Of a DNA stretch of 64,000 nt, positions 24,146 to 36,050 are shown piece by piece (the first letter of the stretch is position 1; the number at the start of each line of letters is the position of its first letter). The notes under the pieces were generated by a model. That model saw nothing but the letters and a program-made list of their open reading frames with translations, was not told where the DNA came from and searched no databases. Made by a program: the position numbers and the translations under genes. This DNA is from Ursus arctos (taxonomy: Eukaryota; Chordata; Mammalia; Carnivora; Ursidae), in contig NW_026622786.1 in assembly GCF_023065955.2 (NCBI RefSeq), forward strand, positions 47,974,938-48,038,937, given 5' to 3'.

Positions 24146-25785
24146 AGAATAAACTTGGCCAGTAATCCCTGAACAAAGAATTGCTACCGTGATTATTTCC
24201 TGTAGCTTCAGGTTTACCTTGGAGGGCTCCACGAAGGCCCCGTGAAAGAAAGGTTTTAACTATCACGATGCCTGGGCGTTTTCAAACAGCCACAGACAAT
24301 CTTGGGCAGTAGTGGGGGAGGCAGCTTTTCCAACATTACTGATTAGAATCAGCTAACAAGATTCTTAGCAAAAATCTGAAAGTCCATATGCCCAACCTGG
24401 GCATGTGCACAATCCTGCAAACATTCTGACCCTTCCTTATTAGAGATGGAATTGCTCCTGCAGTGGACGGAGTATCAGCTGCCTGGCAGCAGATGGTTGC
24501 ACAGAAAGGCTGCTTTTCCACTTCCTGTCCAGGCCTGTGGGTTCTGCAGACTGCCAGTTTATCACGATTTAAGTTACTAAGTATACATCTCGGTGAGCCC
24601 CTTTGTCTTTGTTTCTTTTTTGTTGTGGTTTTTCTTTCCACACTTCTCCTGCTTATAAGGTAGCTCAGGAGAAGCCTTACTGAGAAGCTGAAAGGCAGTA
24701 AGTACTTTCGCTTCCTAATTATAGGGGGCCTCCTGGAAGAATATGTACAATTCAAGATGGAAGAGAGGGAGAACAGGCCTTTGTCAGGAGTGAAACCATT
24801 CTGCTTATCATCTCCCCTGCTTAATTTTGAGGTTTGCTCAAACTTCTTCCTGCAAAATATAGTGCAGTTCCAGAGTGGAGAAGATTTTGTCTTTAAGAAA
24901 AAGAAAGACTGCCCCCTGTTTTTGAGTCTTCCTTCCCTTGCTGCTAGCAGGCAAAATCTATTTGGTATATCTGACATTTTATTCATTCAGCAGTATTCGC
25001 TTCAACTAGCTGCTCTGATTTCCACAGAACTGGTCAGACTGATTAGAAAGGGTGCAGAATATTTTGCTCAAGGGAATAAAACCTTGACATCTCCAAAACT
25101 TGAATTCTGTTATCAGGAAATGGATTCAAATGGCAACCCACCAACAGCTGTATAACTTGACAAATCGATACATCTTGGAGTTTATCTTTGGCCTAGTTTT
25201 GCATATTATCTCTACTATTTCAACATAATTACAGTAGTCAACAATTCTCAGGCATCTCAGGGATCAATTAACATTATTCAGAATGGGCTCAACCCAATTA
25301 CATGTAAATCTTTACTTAAATTTTTTTTTTACTAATTGGTGGTTAATTAAACCAAATCAAATGAATCAATGCTTAGGGCAAATGTTTGAAGGGTAAATTC
25401 CCATTTGTCTGCCGTCTTTTATGTAATTTGCATGAGAAATGGAGCCTGGAGATTTTCAGATAGTTTGTTATTAATATAATTCAAAAAATAATGTAGTAAT
25501 TTATGGACCTCATTTCATGAGAGTAAGTTTTAATATGAGAATGCATTTAAAAAATTAAAATAACAATGAATGATTACATACATTACTTGAAGTTCCTTAA
25601 TGGGGGACAGCATTCTCCATTTCACTGGATGAAGAATGATCCTCTCAAACTTAGGGGATCTTTCTCAATTGCCCAAGACAACCATTTGAAAGGGAGAGAG
25701 GGATGTTCTTGGAGAAAGGCAAGAGACAACTAAAATGTCAGCTAGATAAGTAGGATACTCATTAGGAGATGAGTACCCTATCTAT
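24146..25785. other. Intron, single-copy looking; longest chance frame in the window
   Basis: No repeat recognised. A 216-codon minus frame (24336-24986) overlaps a 132-codon plus frame (24757-25155). Neither shows a recognisable domain, splice context or compositional signature. 25200-25560 is AT-rich with several TAATTA-type motifs (for example 'ggttaattaaacc'). It might be a conserved non-coding element, but that cannot be shown here. Confidence 0.4.
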
Positions 25786-25984
25786 GGGGACCAGGGTGGC
25801 TCAATTGGTTATGCCTCGACTTTTGGTTCTGGCTGAGATCATGATCTTATGTGTCATGAGACTGAGCCTGGCATCTGGCTTGAGGATTCTCTCCCTCTGC
25901 CCTTCCCACCACTTGCACGTGTGTGCTTTCTCTCTCTAAATAAAGAAGTAAGTAAATCAATAAATAAATCTTAAAAAAAAAAAA
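25786..25984 (+). mobile_element. CAN-SINE, diverged
   Basis: Head 'ggggaccagggtggctcaattggttatg', 'gagatcatgatcttatg', and tail AATAAATAAATCTTA plus poly(A). The head is more mutated than in other copies, suggesting an older insertion. Confidence 0.9.
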
Positions 25985-26044
25985 GAAGAAGAAGATAAGT
26001 ATTGTGGTCAGATTACTAGCAAGGGTATCAAAGTATGTGTTTTG

Positions 26045-26249
26045 GGTACGCCTGGGTGGCTCAATCGGTTAAGCATCTGCCTTCAGCTCAGGTCATGATC
26101 CCAGCATCATGGGATCCAGTCCTACATGCTGCTCCTTGCTCAGCAGGGAGCCTACTTCTCCCTCTACCTGCTTCTCCCCCTGCCTGCCACTCCCCCTGCT
26201 TGTGCTCTCTGACAAATAAATAAATAAAATCTTTGAGAAAAAAAGAAAG
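26045..26249 (+). mobile_element. CAN-SINE with target-site duplication, inserted at a MIR edge
   Basis: Head 'acgcctgggtggctcaatcggttaag', tail AATAAATAAATAAAATCTTTG. Flanks AAAGTATGTGTTTTG (26030-26044) and AAAGCATGTGTTTTT (26250-26264) are near-identical. Confidence 0.95.
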
Positions 26250-26480
26250 AAAGCATGTGTTTTTGAGTCAGACCTGGGATCGAACTTTGGTTTAATACCT
26301 ATGGAACTTGCAAGTAATTCCTTAAACTCTTTATGATTTTTGTATATGAAGAATTGGGATTTTTGCACTTACTGCATAGAGTAGCTATGAGGATTAAATA
26401 TGTAAATATTCCAGAAGAGTGATGGGTACAATACATATGTAGGGGGCATTGTTATTGGTGTTGTATCAGTAGTGATAATA
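26250..26480 (+). repeat. MIR element
   Basis: 'tttttgagtcagacctgggatcgaactttgg', 'aacttgcaagtaattccttaaactc' and 'gtagctatgaggattaaatatgtaaat' follow MIR order. The SINE at 26045 interrupts its 5' part. Confidence 0.8.
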
Positions 26481-26659
26481 GTAGCCACAGTAGCAAATCA
26501 ATTGCTTGAGGAGTCCATAAACCATACTGTAAAGTGGCAAAAGACATCCTGATGTCTGTACTCATTCCTTAATATTATTTTGGGAGACCAAAACATAGAG
26601 CATTGTGTTTGAGAAGATGGGAACCAAAAAAGAAGACTACATTTGGTGACACAGCCATG

Positions 26660-27075
26660 TTCTGTTAATTTATTAGAGGACTAACCTTAATCAAATTAAC
26701 TTAACTTTTTGAGGTGCCTGGGTGGCTCAGTCGGGTAAGCGTCTGACTCTTGATTTCGGCTCAGGTCATGATCTCAGGGTCCTGGGATGGAGCCCTGAGT
26801 CTGGCTCTGCACTCAGCAGGGAGTCTGCTTGAGGATTCTCTCTCCCTCTCCCTGTCCCTCTCCCCTTGCATTCTCTCTCTCTCTAAAATAAATAAATACA
26901 TCTAAAAAAATTAAGCTTTCTAAACCTTAGTTCTTCAGCTACAAATGAGGATAATAATTTTACCTAAAGTTAACAGATCATTTTGCAGAATGAAATGATT
27001 CATGCAAATGCTTACCTAGTACCTGACACATTAATAAGACTCAATAAATGGTTAGTTATTATAAATTATTGTTAT
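26660..27075 (+). repeat. MIR element split by a CAN-SINE
   Basis: Left and right MIR-like parts ('acagccatgttctgttaattt...aacttaac' and 'tctaaaccttagttcttcagctacaaatgagg' through 'aataagactcaataaatgg') flank the SINE at 26711-26910, showing nested insertion. Confidence 0.65.
26711..26910 (+). mobile_element. CAN-SINE nested in MIR
   Basis: Head GAGGTGCCTGGGTGGCTCAG, 'cgtctgactcttgatttcggctcaggtcatgatctcagggtcctggg' body, CT-rich 3' part, and AATAAATACATCTA plus poly(A). Confidence 0.95.
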
Positions 27076-27327
27076 TAATATTAAAAGGAAGGTCAGAAGA
27101 CTTAATTTGACTCAGTTTTTGAGGCTGAATGCCCTCACAAACATACAAATTTTATCCAACCTTCTCAAGTCTTAGGGTGAGAAAATAAGGATGTGGGTCA
27201 ACTTCATAGGAAGAGGAAGAACTTAGAAGAAACAGCAAAATAAAGAAATTTAAGTTTTCTTTATGGCTTAGTGTATGTCTTTGTGAGATAAGGAAATGGT
27301 TCCAGTAGTACAGAAGAGGTTTTGTGG

Positions 27328-27328
27328 T

Positions 27329-27367
<39 letters not shown>

Positions 27368-27369
27368 TT
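27328..27369. repeat. (TTTA)n microsatellite
   Basis: About ten ATTT units, directly before an antisense L1. Confidence 0.95.
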
Positions 27370-28065
27370 CTCCAGTTTTACTGAGATATAATTGTCATAG
27401 AACTTTGTATTCATTTAAGCTGTACAACATAATGACCTGACACACACACACACACACACACACATTGCAAAATGATCTCCACAAGTCTAGTTCACATCCA
27501 TCAGCTCACATACTTACAATTTTTTCTTATAATAAGAACTTTTAAGATTTACTCTCTTAGCAACTTTCAAATATACCATACAGTATTGTTAACTATAATC
27601 ATCACGCCGTACGTTACATTCCCAGGACTTAGTTATCTTATAACTGGAAGTTTGTACCTTTTGACCATCTTTACCTATTTCCTCCACACTCAACCCTGCC
27701 CCCCACCTCTTACAACCACCAATCTGTTATCTGTTTTATGAGCTTGGTATTTTCAGATTCTATATATACATGATATCATACAGTATTTGTATTATTTTAC
27801 TTAGCATAATGTTTGCAAGGCGAGTTGTTGCAAGTGGCAAGCTTTCTTTCTTTTCATGGATGAATAAACTCCATCCCATTATATATATGGAAACAACACT
27901 TAGGTGGTTTCCATGTCTTGGCTGTTATAATTAACACTACCATGAACACGGGGGTGCAGATATCTCTTTGACATAGTGCTTTTGTTTCCTTCAGATATAT
28001 ACCCAGAAGTGGAATTGCTAGATCATATGGTAGTTCCATTTTTAATTTTTTGAGGAACCCAGAAG
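27370..28065 (-). mobile_element. L1 3' end, antisense, truncated
   Basis: 'ttactgagatataattgtcatagaac' at the 3' UTR end, then reverse-complemented ORF2. The minus strand at 27854-28207 contains FLKKLKMELPYDLAIPLLGI, the L1 ORF2 C-terminal motif. A (CA)n run lies at 27441-27464. Degenerate. Confidence 0.88.
27441..27464. repeat. (CA)12 microsatellite
   Basis: Uninterrupted CA run inside the L1 3' UTR. Confidence 0.95.
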
Positions 28066-29841
28066 AGGTATTTTGAAAAGTCCCCACGATAACATCGTCA
28101 AGTGAAATCCAGTAAAAATAAATAATAAAGCATACAAGCAGAAAGGTGAATCTGAGTATGGTAGTTCTTGTCCGATCTGGTAGAAGCAGTGAATGCTTTC
28201 TTACCACTATCTAATGTAGATTAGTTTGACATATGTCTGCCACCTCAATTTCCTGACCTATTAAGGACCATGAGGTAATAATTTCTAGTTTATAGGGTAA
28301 CTGTAAATACTAGAAGAGATAAGGTAGGTAAACCACTTGGTATTGTTGCCCTTAAAAATAAAACAGTCATTTTACTGGCAAAAATTGATTTATTTGAGAA
28401 TAGCAGAAAATTGCAATTCAGGGCCAGCAAATTATGGCAAAAACCATAGGCTAGTCCAACAAAAGAGGTGAATGTTATTTTATGGAGAAGGAGGCAGTTG
28501 GGAGGGGATTCTTTGAACAAAACTCCATTGGAGAAAGGCAAGATTCAGGGCGATGACAGTTTCTCATTATCTGAGTTGCTGGGGTAGTCAATTCTTGTAG
28601 GAGATGCAATGCACATTTTTTCCTGTTGGGGCCTGTGACCGATGATTCTTTCCTGTTGACCTCTCTTCTGTTGGCATCTGTAATAGACAGTTCTTGACCT
28701 TGAGTGGTATGGCATGAGAGTTCCCCTTTCTGTCCTTCCTACTCCTTTTTGTGTGGAGTATAATGGAGTGGATACTCCATTATAGTATAAATTTTCACAG
28801 TATACACACCATGTTCCATCATCATCATCATCATTTAATGTACAAAATCCTCATAAATTTACTAAGGCCCAGAGAGAAGAATAATTTATTTCTGGGTACC
28901 TTCAGGGTATTTGTTTTTCTCTAGTTATAAAGTCAGTAGAAAATAGAACTGCCAGAGAACTTTTGGACTGTGATGCGGTGGAGAAAACACAAAATAAAAA
29001 AAGTTTAAATTAGGATGGAGGTGTTCTTTTTCCTCTTAGTACTTGGATTGAGAACAATAACAACTTGGTCATTAGTACCATTACTTCTTCGGTGTTGACT
29101 GTATATATAAGAAAGAAACGAGGATCAAACTATTTGTATTGGATATTGATAGATTTTGATCACTGATGAATAATTCGCTGGATTTATTTTGTCACTGATG
29201 CATCTTTAATGAAACCCTACCATGTGGATCTAGGTGCTGGCGAGCCTGATGTTTATCAGATTCCAGATTTAAGATTCTCTGATCCTTCAAAGCGAAGTAT
29301 CAATTTTCATTCATTACATTTAGGACTTACATATTTTTCTCAAGCAGTGGAGAAGAACACAAAGACCAAAGGAAAATTCCCAATACTCCGCTACTCAAAG
29401 TTAACCACTGTAAATGTTTTGATTAATATTCTTTCAAATATTTGTCTTTACAAGTTTCTCCTCAACCCTAGCTTCATGAAGAATTATGGTGAGATTCTCT
29501 CAAATGTTTGAAGGAGTATCACATGAAATATGAAATAATATGTCTTGTAGGGTGAACTAAGATTTACGGGAAGTAGCTACAGAGAGAAGGATTTTTGACC
29601 CATAGGTGGAAAGGCCTATCTTAGAGAGTAATGAGTTTCCTACGGCTGCAAATGTTCAGACGAAAACTAGGGAACCACTAGGGAGTTTGCTGTAGAAGCA
29701 GGAACTCCAAATATCCTTTGAAAGTCTTCTTCCAACTCAAGATTCTATGATTTTATGCATCAAACTAGTTGTAAATTGGTTACAGTATTTGAAATGGCGT
29801 AAAAAGCTGTTGAACTTAGTGCTCTGCTTTAAACCTCTTTT
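28066..29841. other. Intron, unrecognised
   Basis: Contains a short inverted repeat at 28759-28784 (TATAATGGAGT, loop GGAT, and its complement) and an (ATC)n run near 28817-28836. The plus frame of 100 codons at 29209-29511 has no recognisable domain or splice context. Confidence 0.4.
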
Positions 29842-30037
29842 TTTTTTTTTAAAGATTTTATTTATTTATTCGACAGGATAGAGACAGCCAGCAAGAGAGG
29901 GAACACAAGCAGGGGGAGTGGGAGAGGAAGAAGCAGCCTCATAGTGGAGGAGCCTGATGTGGGGCTCGATCCCACAACGCCGGGATCACGCCCTGAGCCG
30001 AAGGCAGACACTTAACTGCTGTGCCACCCAGGTGCCC
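29842..30037 (-). mobile_element. CAN-SINE, full length, antisense, arctoid subtype, with target-site duplication
   Basis: Poly(T), AAAGATTTTATTTATTTATT, 'gacagccagcaagagaggg', and inverted head 'ctgctgtgccacccaggtgccc'. The flank CTGCTTTAAACCTCTTTT occurs at 29824-29841 and 30038-30055. Confidence 0.97.
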
Positions 30038-30055
30038 CTGCTTTAAACCTCTTTT

Positions 30056-30889
30056 TATGTGGTTGATAGTCTGTCTCATATGACACTAGTTGAATTGTTG
30101 TTGGATCTAATCTCAAAGCTAGCCTTCAGGGTCTCTATGCTCATCTTATCAGTTTATAGCTTTTTTGGAAAATTTTGCTAGAAAAACAGCAAAAATATTA
30201 TCAAAAAGGGCTACTTCAATTATTTTCCAATTAAATCAGAATATCTGGTGGCCTTTAATATCAAGGACTTTATTAGCTGGGGTATCTGATAGTCCTTACT
30301 GACTGTAAAAGGCTACCAAGAATATGAATTTGGTTAAACTCAGCTTATTATCCACTCCGATCATGTTTTACTATGTATAAAGCATATATTTTAGGAGAAT
30401 AAACCAGGACGAATAAGATTTATCAAGTTTTTGTACATTACCAACTCTATTTCGTTTAAGTTTCATGACCAAGAGAAAAGAGAAATATACGTTAGACTAT
30501 AGACACAAATGATTCAGTAAATGTTTAAGGAGGGCTTTAAAATTTGAAATAAGTCTAAGGAACCAATACTATTACATAAATAGGGAGGGTTTTGTTTGTT
30601 TTTTTAATCAATAGGGGATTATTCTTCAAGAAAGACATTTTTTCATTTCACTGAGTGGGGCAAGTTTTCCAGTTAAATTAAGCCTAAAGAAAACATGTTA
30701 CTTATTTATACAACATGATCCTTTAAAGTGTTAGAAATAGTTACCTCTCTTTAGAAGCACAGAATCAGATGCTGACATCCTTGCTGCAAGCGTTGAAATT
30801 GTTGGCGTCAGTCATTGCTCTCTGAAGGACAAGGCAAGCCACTGCAGTCTGAGATGCTTCAACATCATCAGTGGGAAGGCAGCACTGGG
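30056..30889. other. Intron, unrecognised
   Basis: AT-rich to about 30760, then a mixed stretch with no recognised family. Confidence 0.4.
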
Positions 30890-31120
30890 GGGCCTTATGG
30901 AAGAGTCTGGTGATTTGAAGACATAGATTTGCAACTGGTTCTTGACTTACTAGCCGTGTGAATGGGCAGTTTTTAAATCTCTTTCTGACCTGGTTTACTC
31001 TTTATAAATCGGAGATAATGTTACCTATATCACGAGTTAGTGAAAGGAAATAATATATGTACAAAGCACAGTAGAAACTCAATCATTTATAGCCACTATT
31101 AACATTAAATAGCCTTACTT
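30890..31120 (+). repeat. MIR element
   Basis: 'agtctggtgatttgaagacatagatttgcaactgg', 'cttgacttactagccgtgtgaatgggcag' and 'caaagcacagtagaaactcaatcatttat' follow MIR. Confidence 0.7.
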
Positions 31121-31324
31121 GCCTTTGCAAAAAGACATTAATATCACCTTCAGGAGTAACATTAGTTGTAAATGTGATAACTTAGTATCTAATAATCAAC
31201 AGTTGTAGAATTCTTTGATAATTTCTAAGGCATTTTAGTATCTGTAGTTTTATTTGATCAAATTGTTCAAATAGGGAAGGAAGTATTGTGATTATTCAAA
31301 TTTTATTGATAAACAACTAAGATT

Positions 31325-31612
31325 AGGTGGGTACAACTCCCAGTTGTAAGTGAGTAAGTTGTGGGGATGTAATGGATAGCATGGTGACTACAGTTAATAA
31401 TACTGTATTGCATACTTGAAAGTTGCTAGACAGTAGATCTCAAAAATTCTCATCACAGGAAAAAAAATTTGTAACTATGCATGGTGGTAGATGTTAACTG
31501 GACTTCCCATTGTGATCATTTCACAACATATACAAATATCAAATCATTATGTTGTGCACCTGAAACTAATATAATGGTATATGCTAATTATATCTGAAAA
31601 AGAAAAAAAAAA
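31325..31612 (+). repeat. L1 3'-end fragment, sense
   Basis: 'tggatagcatggtgactacagttaataatactgtattg' through 'tatgttgtgcacctgaaactaatataatg' and an A-rich tail is the L1M 3' UTR end. Confidence 0.88.
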
Positions 31613-31619
31613 GGACTAG

Positions 31620-31735
31620 GTATAGTGTTCAGACTTAGGGGTTAAACTTCAGCTCTCTACTTGGCCTAGGAGCAAGTTTCTTCCCCTTCTGAGCCTCGGT
31701 GTTCTCCTTTGGAGAGTGGATATAGCAGTGGTGTC
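31620..31735 (+). repeat. MIR fragment
   Basis: 'aacttcagctctctacttggcctaggagcaagtttcttcccc' and 'tgagcctcggtgttctcc' resemble the MIR core. Confidence 0.55.
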
Positions 31736-31774
31736 CTCGGAAAATTTTGGTGTTTTCCCAGTGGGCACTGAATG

Positions 31775-32255
31775 CTTCACGTATTCAAAGCTCTCAGTAA
31801 GCTGGTCCCAACCTACTTTTCCAGTGTTATAGACAAGATCCCAGCCTTTCGGAAATCCTTTCCTCAAACACATTATGCACTTCCATAATTCTGTTCCTAC
31901 TCTTTTCTTTGCTTGAATGTTCTTCTTAATTGAGAAAATCCTACTCTTCATATGGCCCACTGTAATTAGACCTACTTAAGAATTCTTTGCCAATGCCTGA
32001 TTTGGAATTAACAACTGCCCCCTTGTGCATCCATAATAACTTATTTATGCCTCTGTGATTATTTCTCACTGTTTGACTTGTATGAGAGTCAGCTGCACAT
32101 GTTTCTAGCTCCCCCACTAGGCTCTTAGTTCCTTGAATGAGAGACCACATCTTTTTAATCTTAGTGCCCCAGACCCTCCCATTTCCTCTCCTCCCCACAG
32201 CCTCCGAGCCAGTGAAGACTGAAATATAGACACATAGTAGATGTAGAAATATCTT
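31775..32255 (+). repeat. L2 3'-region fragment, sense
   Basis: 'cagcctttcggaaatcctttcc', 'cataataacttatttatgcctctgtgattatttctc', 'ccactaggctcttagttccttgaatgagagacc' and 'gacacatagtagatg' follow L2 3' order. Minus frames here are not genes. Confidence 0.6.
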
Positions 32256-34290
32256 TTAAATTTACTTTAATGACTGCAGTACAAATAGTATGAATAAAAA
32301 ATGTGAGATGTCCAAGAAGGGGTTTTAGTTGAAAATTTTAAGGCTTACAGAACTCATCACAATGCTAGATATATAGTATATACTTCAGCGAATAGTTGTT
32401 AACTACAGTTAGACTGAAATTAGAGATGACGGCGCCCAAACTTTGGGCATACATGTCACTCAAAATGCCTCGTATCCCTTCCCAGTGAAGGTCCCTTGGT
32501 GCCATCACTGAACAACATATTAAATTGGATGTAGTATTAAATTATTAATTTAAAAGTATTAAATTAGTCTCATTGAATGCAACACTTTTTACACTCACGT
32601 TAAGGTTCTAAGGTAACGTGAAGGGAGAATCTCGTCTATGTTGATTCCTCTGTCTGTAGGACGGCCTTAGGTAGGGGATGGGCCGTCACGAGGTGATCTC
32701 TCAGGCTGGCAGAGAGGAGGGCAGCTGTGGTTAACAGGATGGTCTGAGGAGCAGAACTGCCTTTGGCCACAAGGTCTGAATAACTGGAGCTTGGGATCCC
32801 ACAAGCATTTTCCTGGCTCTTTCAGCAGCACCACTGTGGAGTCAGAGGCTGATAGAGTGGAAAAACACTTCCCTTCCAAGAACTGAGAACATTCAAGAGA
32901 AACAAATTTTGTCCACCTCCTTTTGACATGTAAGCAAACTGAACGGAGAACTATCAGCACAGCTCCCAGGTTTTGATAGGTTAACACTTGAAAACGCTTT
33001 TTTGCTTCCTGTCAGGTGCTCCTATCACTGGACCACAGCTTCCCCATTCGTTCTAGCTATCTCACTCAATCTTCCATTCACTCACTCAGCCCCGCTCTGT
33101 CTGCCATTACTGTGCTGGGCCACACAGGGATACAAAGCGCCCTCCAGGAGCAGAGCATGCAATTTAACACATTTCAAAGACTGAAAAACTCAAAAGCACC
33201 CCTGAGCAGCCTCCCCAAGTCATTCTGGAAGACTCCCTTCTGAGCCCTAAAGAGCCTGCAGATGGTGCTTCCACTAATGCTCCTGGCAAGAGGAGAGTCC
33301 AACGTGTCCACTATTTTAGTAAGTTACAAAACATAGATTTCTGCCTACAGCAGTTCACTTTTCAGTGTGTAGTGAATTTCTAAGAAAGCAAGCAGAGTGG
33401 TAGGGTCCTCTAGCCCTGGTACCAAGAGCCCCCGTCGCAGAGGTGTGGCCACCAGCATCCCATGTGCAGGCAGGTGCGTAACAGAGCAAACCAAAGACTG
33501 GGGGATCTTTCTTGGTCTCTCTAGACCCTTTAAGAAGGACATCACCTGTTATAACTTGTGCTTTTAGGGGGAATACATATCAAGATGGGGCCAGGATACA
33601 GAAAAGTAAATGAATTAAAGATAAATGTGTTCCACTGTGCAGTAAAGGGAGGATGAGGTTTTTAAGAGATTATCTGGAGGTGGGAAGAAAGCAAGCTCAT
33701 CCCGCTCTACTAGCCACATTCAGTGTTAGAAGAGGGAGGAATTTGACATCCAAGAGCCTCAATGTACTTTTACTGAATTCAGAGGAAAAGTAAGGTCAAT
33801 GGAATTTATTTTCAAGTATCTAATGGAATTAGTCTCAAAGAGTTCTGCCCAAGTAATGTAGTTATTTATGTTGTGAGTCTCAGACATATTTTTGCTATAA
33901 TACTCAATTCAGTCTCAGTGATCATTCATCAGATGCTTCCAAGATGCCAGTCGCTGTGCTAAGTGCTTAAAAGCTGTACTTCTTCTTCTTGTTTCTCTGA
34001 GGGAGATTCATAGCAGGGGCTGAGGATTTCAAATCATATTTCCTTATTTTCTTGAGCCCTAAAGGAAATCAAGTGAAAGAATGGCTTGTTTCCCTGCTCT
34101 CTTTTCTGACTTTAAGTTAGGCTATTTCCACTTCAGAGCACAGTAGAGAGGAGGTCATATTTTGATATTTTACTCCTGGGTGTGTCTAAACAACTGATTA
34201 CATAGAATCCTACTGCTGGAAGAGACAGTAGAGACCATTGAGTCAAGAGGATTTTAATTGGATTCAACAGAGCCCTATCTGCAGAAGCTG

Positions 34291-34293
<3 letters not shown>
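32256..34293. other. Intron, mostly unrecognised
   Basis: Small MIR/L2-like traces near 32345-32415, 33905-33970 and 34195-34245. 32640-33540 is GC-richer with several short frames on both strands and no recognised domain. Confidence 0.4.

Positions 34294-34346
<53 letters not shown>
34294..34346. repeat. (TG)n microsatellite
   Basis: About 26 uninterrupted TG units; on the minus strand it encodes the His/Thr run of a spurious frame. Confidence 0.97.
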
Positions 34347-34349
<3 letters not shown>

Positions 34350-34504
34350 GTGGACTTAGGGACAAGGGTGATCGGTTGGACCTTGAACAACACAAGGCCA
34401 GTATTAGTATAGCCTGGGCTCGAGATCTCCTTTCTATCTGTCGTGTATATCAGGCTTCTAATTGGAATTTCATTTAAAGAAATAGTTCTGCTTTTAAAAG
34501 GACA

Positions 34505-35439
34505 CTGTTTCTTCTACACCCTGCTCTCCACACTTCTGACACCAAACATGTGGGCTTTCCCCACACCAACCAATCTTCAACAACAGCTGGATGTCCTACA
34601 ATTCAATTATTCAGAGTTCGTGCAGACCCCCAGGTTAAGGGCTCAGTCTGTCAGACACCCCCCTGCTTCAGTTGCCAATTACAAGTCCAGGCCTCCTGGA
34701 CTTCTGACCAACAGGCCATATAGCAGAGGTTCCCAGGACCCTCATCTTGCGTTCAGGAATTTGCATGAATGGCTCACAGAACTCAGGAAAACAGCTTACT
34801 TACTAGATACCAGTTTATTATAAAAGGATACAACTCAGAAACAGCCAGATGGAAGAGATGCATAGGACAAGGTGTGCAGAAGGGGAGTAAGATTGTCTGT
34901 GTCCTCTCTGGGTACACCTGCTTCCCAGCACCTCAGTGTGTTCACCAGTCTGGAAGCCCTCTGAACCCTCTAGGTTAGGGGTTTTTTATGCCTAGGTTTT
35001 AATGCCTAGGCATGATTGATCATTGGCCATTAGTGATTGACTCATCTCCAGTCCCTCTCTTCCCCCCAGAGGTTTTAATGCCTAGGCATGATTGATCATT
35101 GGCCATTAGTGATTGACTCATCTCCAGTCCCTCTCTTCCCCCCAGAGGTCAGTGGGTGGGATTGAAAGTTCCAATCCTCTAATCATATGGTTAGTTCCCT
35201 TGGCAACCAAACTCCCATCTTAGGGGCTTTCCAAACTTCACCTCTTTAACACAAACTCAGATGGGGCTGAAAGGGGCTTCTTATGAATAAACAAAAGATG
35301 CTCTTTCACCTCTATCCTTCTGGAGCTTTTTCAAGAACTAGAGACAAAGCCCAAATATTATAACAACACCTTTATCACTCAGAACTATCTCAGGAGGTGG
35401 GGATGAAGACCAAAACATATATATACTTTTTATATCACA
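34505..35439 (-). mobile_element. MLT2-type (ERVL) solitary LTR, antisense, degenerate
   Basis: Remnant of an old endogenous retrovirus LTR. Read on the minus strand: 'tgtgatataaaaag' at the 5' end (near 35439), 'ggttgccaagggaactaacc', 'aatgatcaatcatgcctagg', 'gtatccttttataataaac' with the LTR poly(A) signal near 34813-34825, and a 3' end near 34505. No internal viral genes are present, so it is a solitary LTR and coding-dead. It carries an internal tandem duplication (see 34994). Confidence 0.75.
34994..35149. repeat. 76-bp perfect tandem duplication inside the LTR
   Basis: The unit starting AGGTTTTAATGCCTAGGCAT and ending TCTCTTCCCCCCAG occurs at 34994-35069 and again, with no difference seen, at 35070-35145. 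A third copy stops after AGGT. Confidence 0.95.
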
Positions 35440-35484
35440 ATATCATGGTATTCGAAAATTGTAAGAACATAAACCACAAATTTC

Positions 35485-35597
35485 CTTCAACCGAGACTGA
35501 GTTGAAGTGACTTGTCCAAGGTCACACAATTTCCTAGAGACAGAGCCAAGACAAGTACTCATACCTTCTTCCCAAGCTAATTTCAACCTTGGTGTTT
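35485..35597 (-). repeat. MIR fragment, antisense
   Basis: 'gagactgagttgaagtgacttgtccaaggtcacacaatttcc' and 'agagccaagacaag' match reverse-complemented MIR. A SINE follows at its edge. Confidence 0.7.
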
Positions 35598-35795
35598 TGT
35601 TTTGTGTTTTTTTAAGATTTTATTTATTTGACAGAGAGAGAGAGAGCACAAGCAAGGGGAGAAGCAGGCAGAGGGAGAGGGAGCGGCAGGCTCCGCGCTG
35701 AGCAGGGCACCTTATGCGGGCTCCACCCCAGGACCCTGGGATCATGACCTGAGCCAAAGGCAAACGCTTAACCGACTGAGCCAGCCAGGCGCCCC
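35598..35795 (-). mobile_element. CAN-SINE, full length, antisense, with target-site duplication
   Basis: AAGATTTTATTTATTTGACAG, GA-rich body, 'ggaccctgggatcatgacctgagcc', and inverted head 'gactgagccagccaggcgcccc'. Flanks TCAACCTTGGTGTTT and TCAACCTTGGTGGTT (35583-35597 and 35796-35810). Confidence 0.96.
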
Positions 35796-35834
35796 TCAAC
35801 CTTGGTGGTTTTCTGACAGCCATCTAGACGGCTG

Positions 35835-36050
35835 GTTAGAAGCGGGGGTTCTGGAGCCGCACACTTGGGTTCAAATCATAGTTCAACTACTTACCAGCTG
35901 TGTGACTGTAGGTAGAGTACCTCCCTCTCTGTACCTCAGTATCTTAATCTGTAGTCAAGATATTAGTAGACTCTTCCTCTCAGACTGTAATGAGCATTCA
36001 AAGAGCTAAAATATGCATTTAGAAAAGTGCTTGGTTATTTACTTAAAAAA
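35835..36050 (+). repeat. MIR element
   Basis: 'ggttctggagccgcacacttgggttcaaatcatagttcaactacttaccagctgtgtgactgtagg' is a clear MIR core, followed by the MIR 3' part. Confidence 0.88.

Noticed and set aside
27854..28207. Minus-strand frame of 117 codons as a gene
   Set aside because: Half is L1 ORF2 C-terminus; the rest is chance extension.
34994..35149. Direct repeats as a CRISPR-like or minisatellite array
   Set aside because: Only two head-to-tail copies with no spacers, inside a mammalian LTR.
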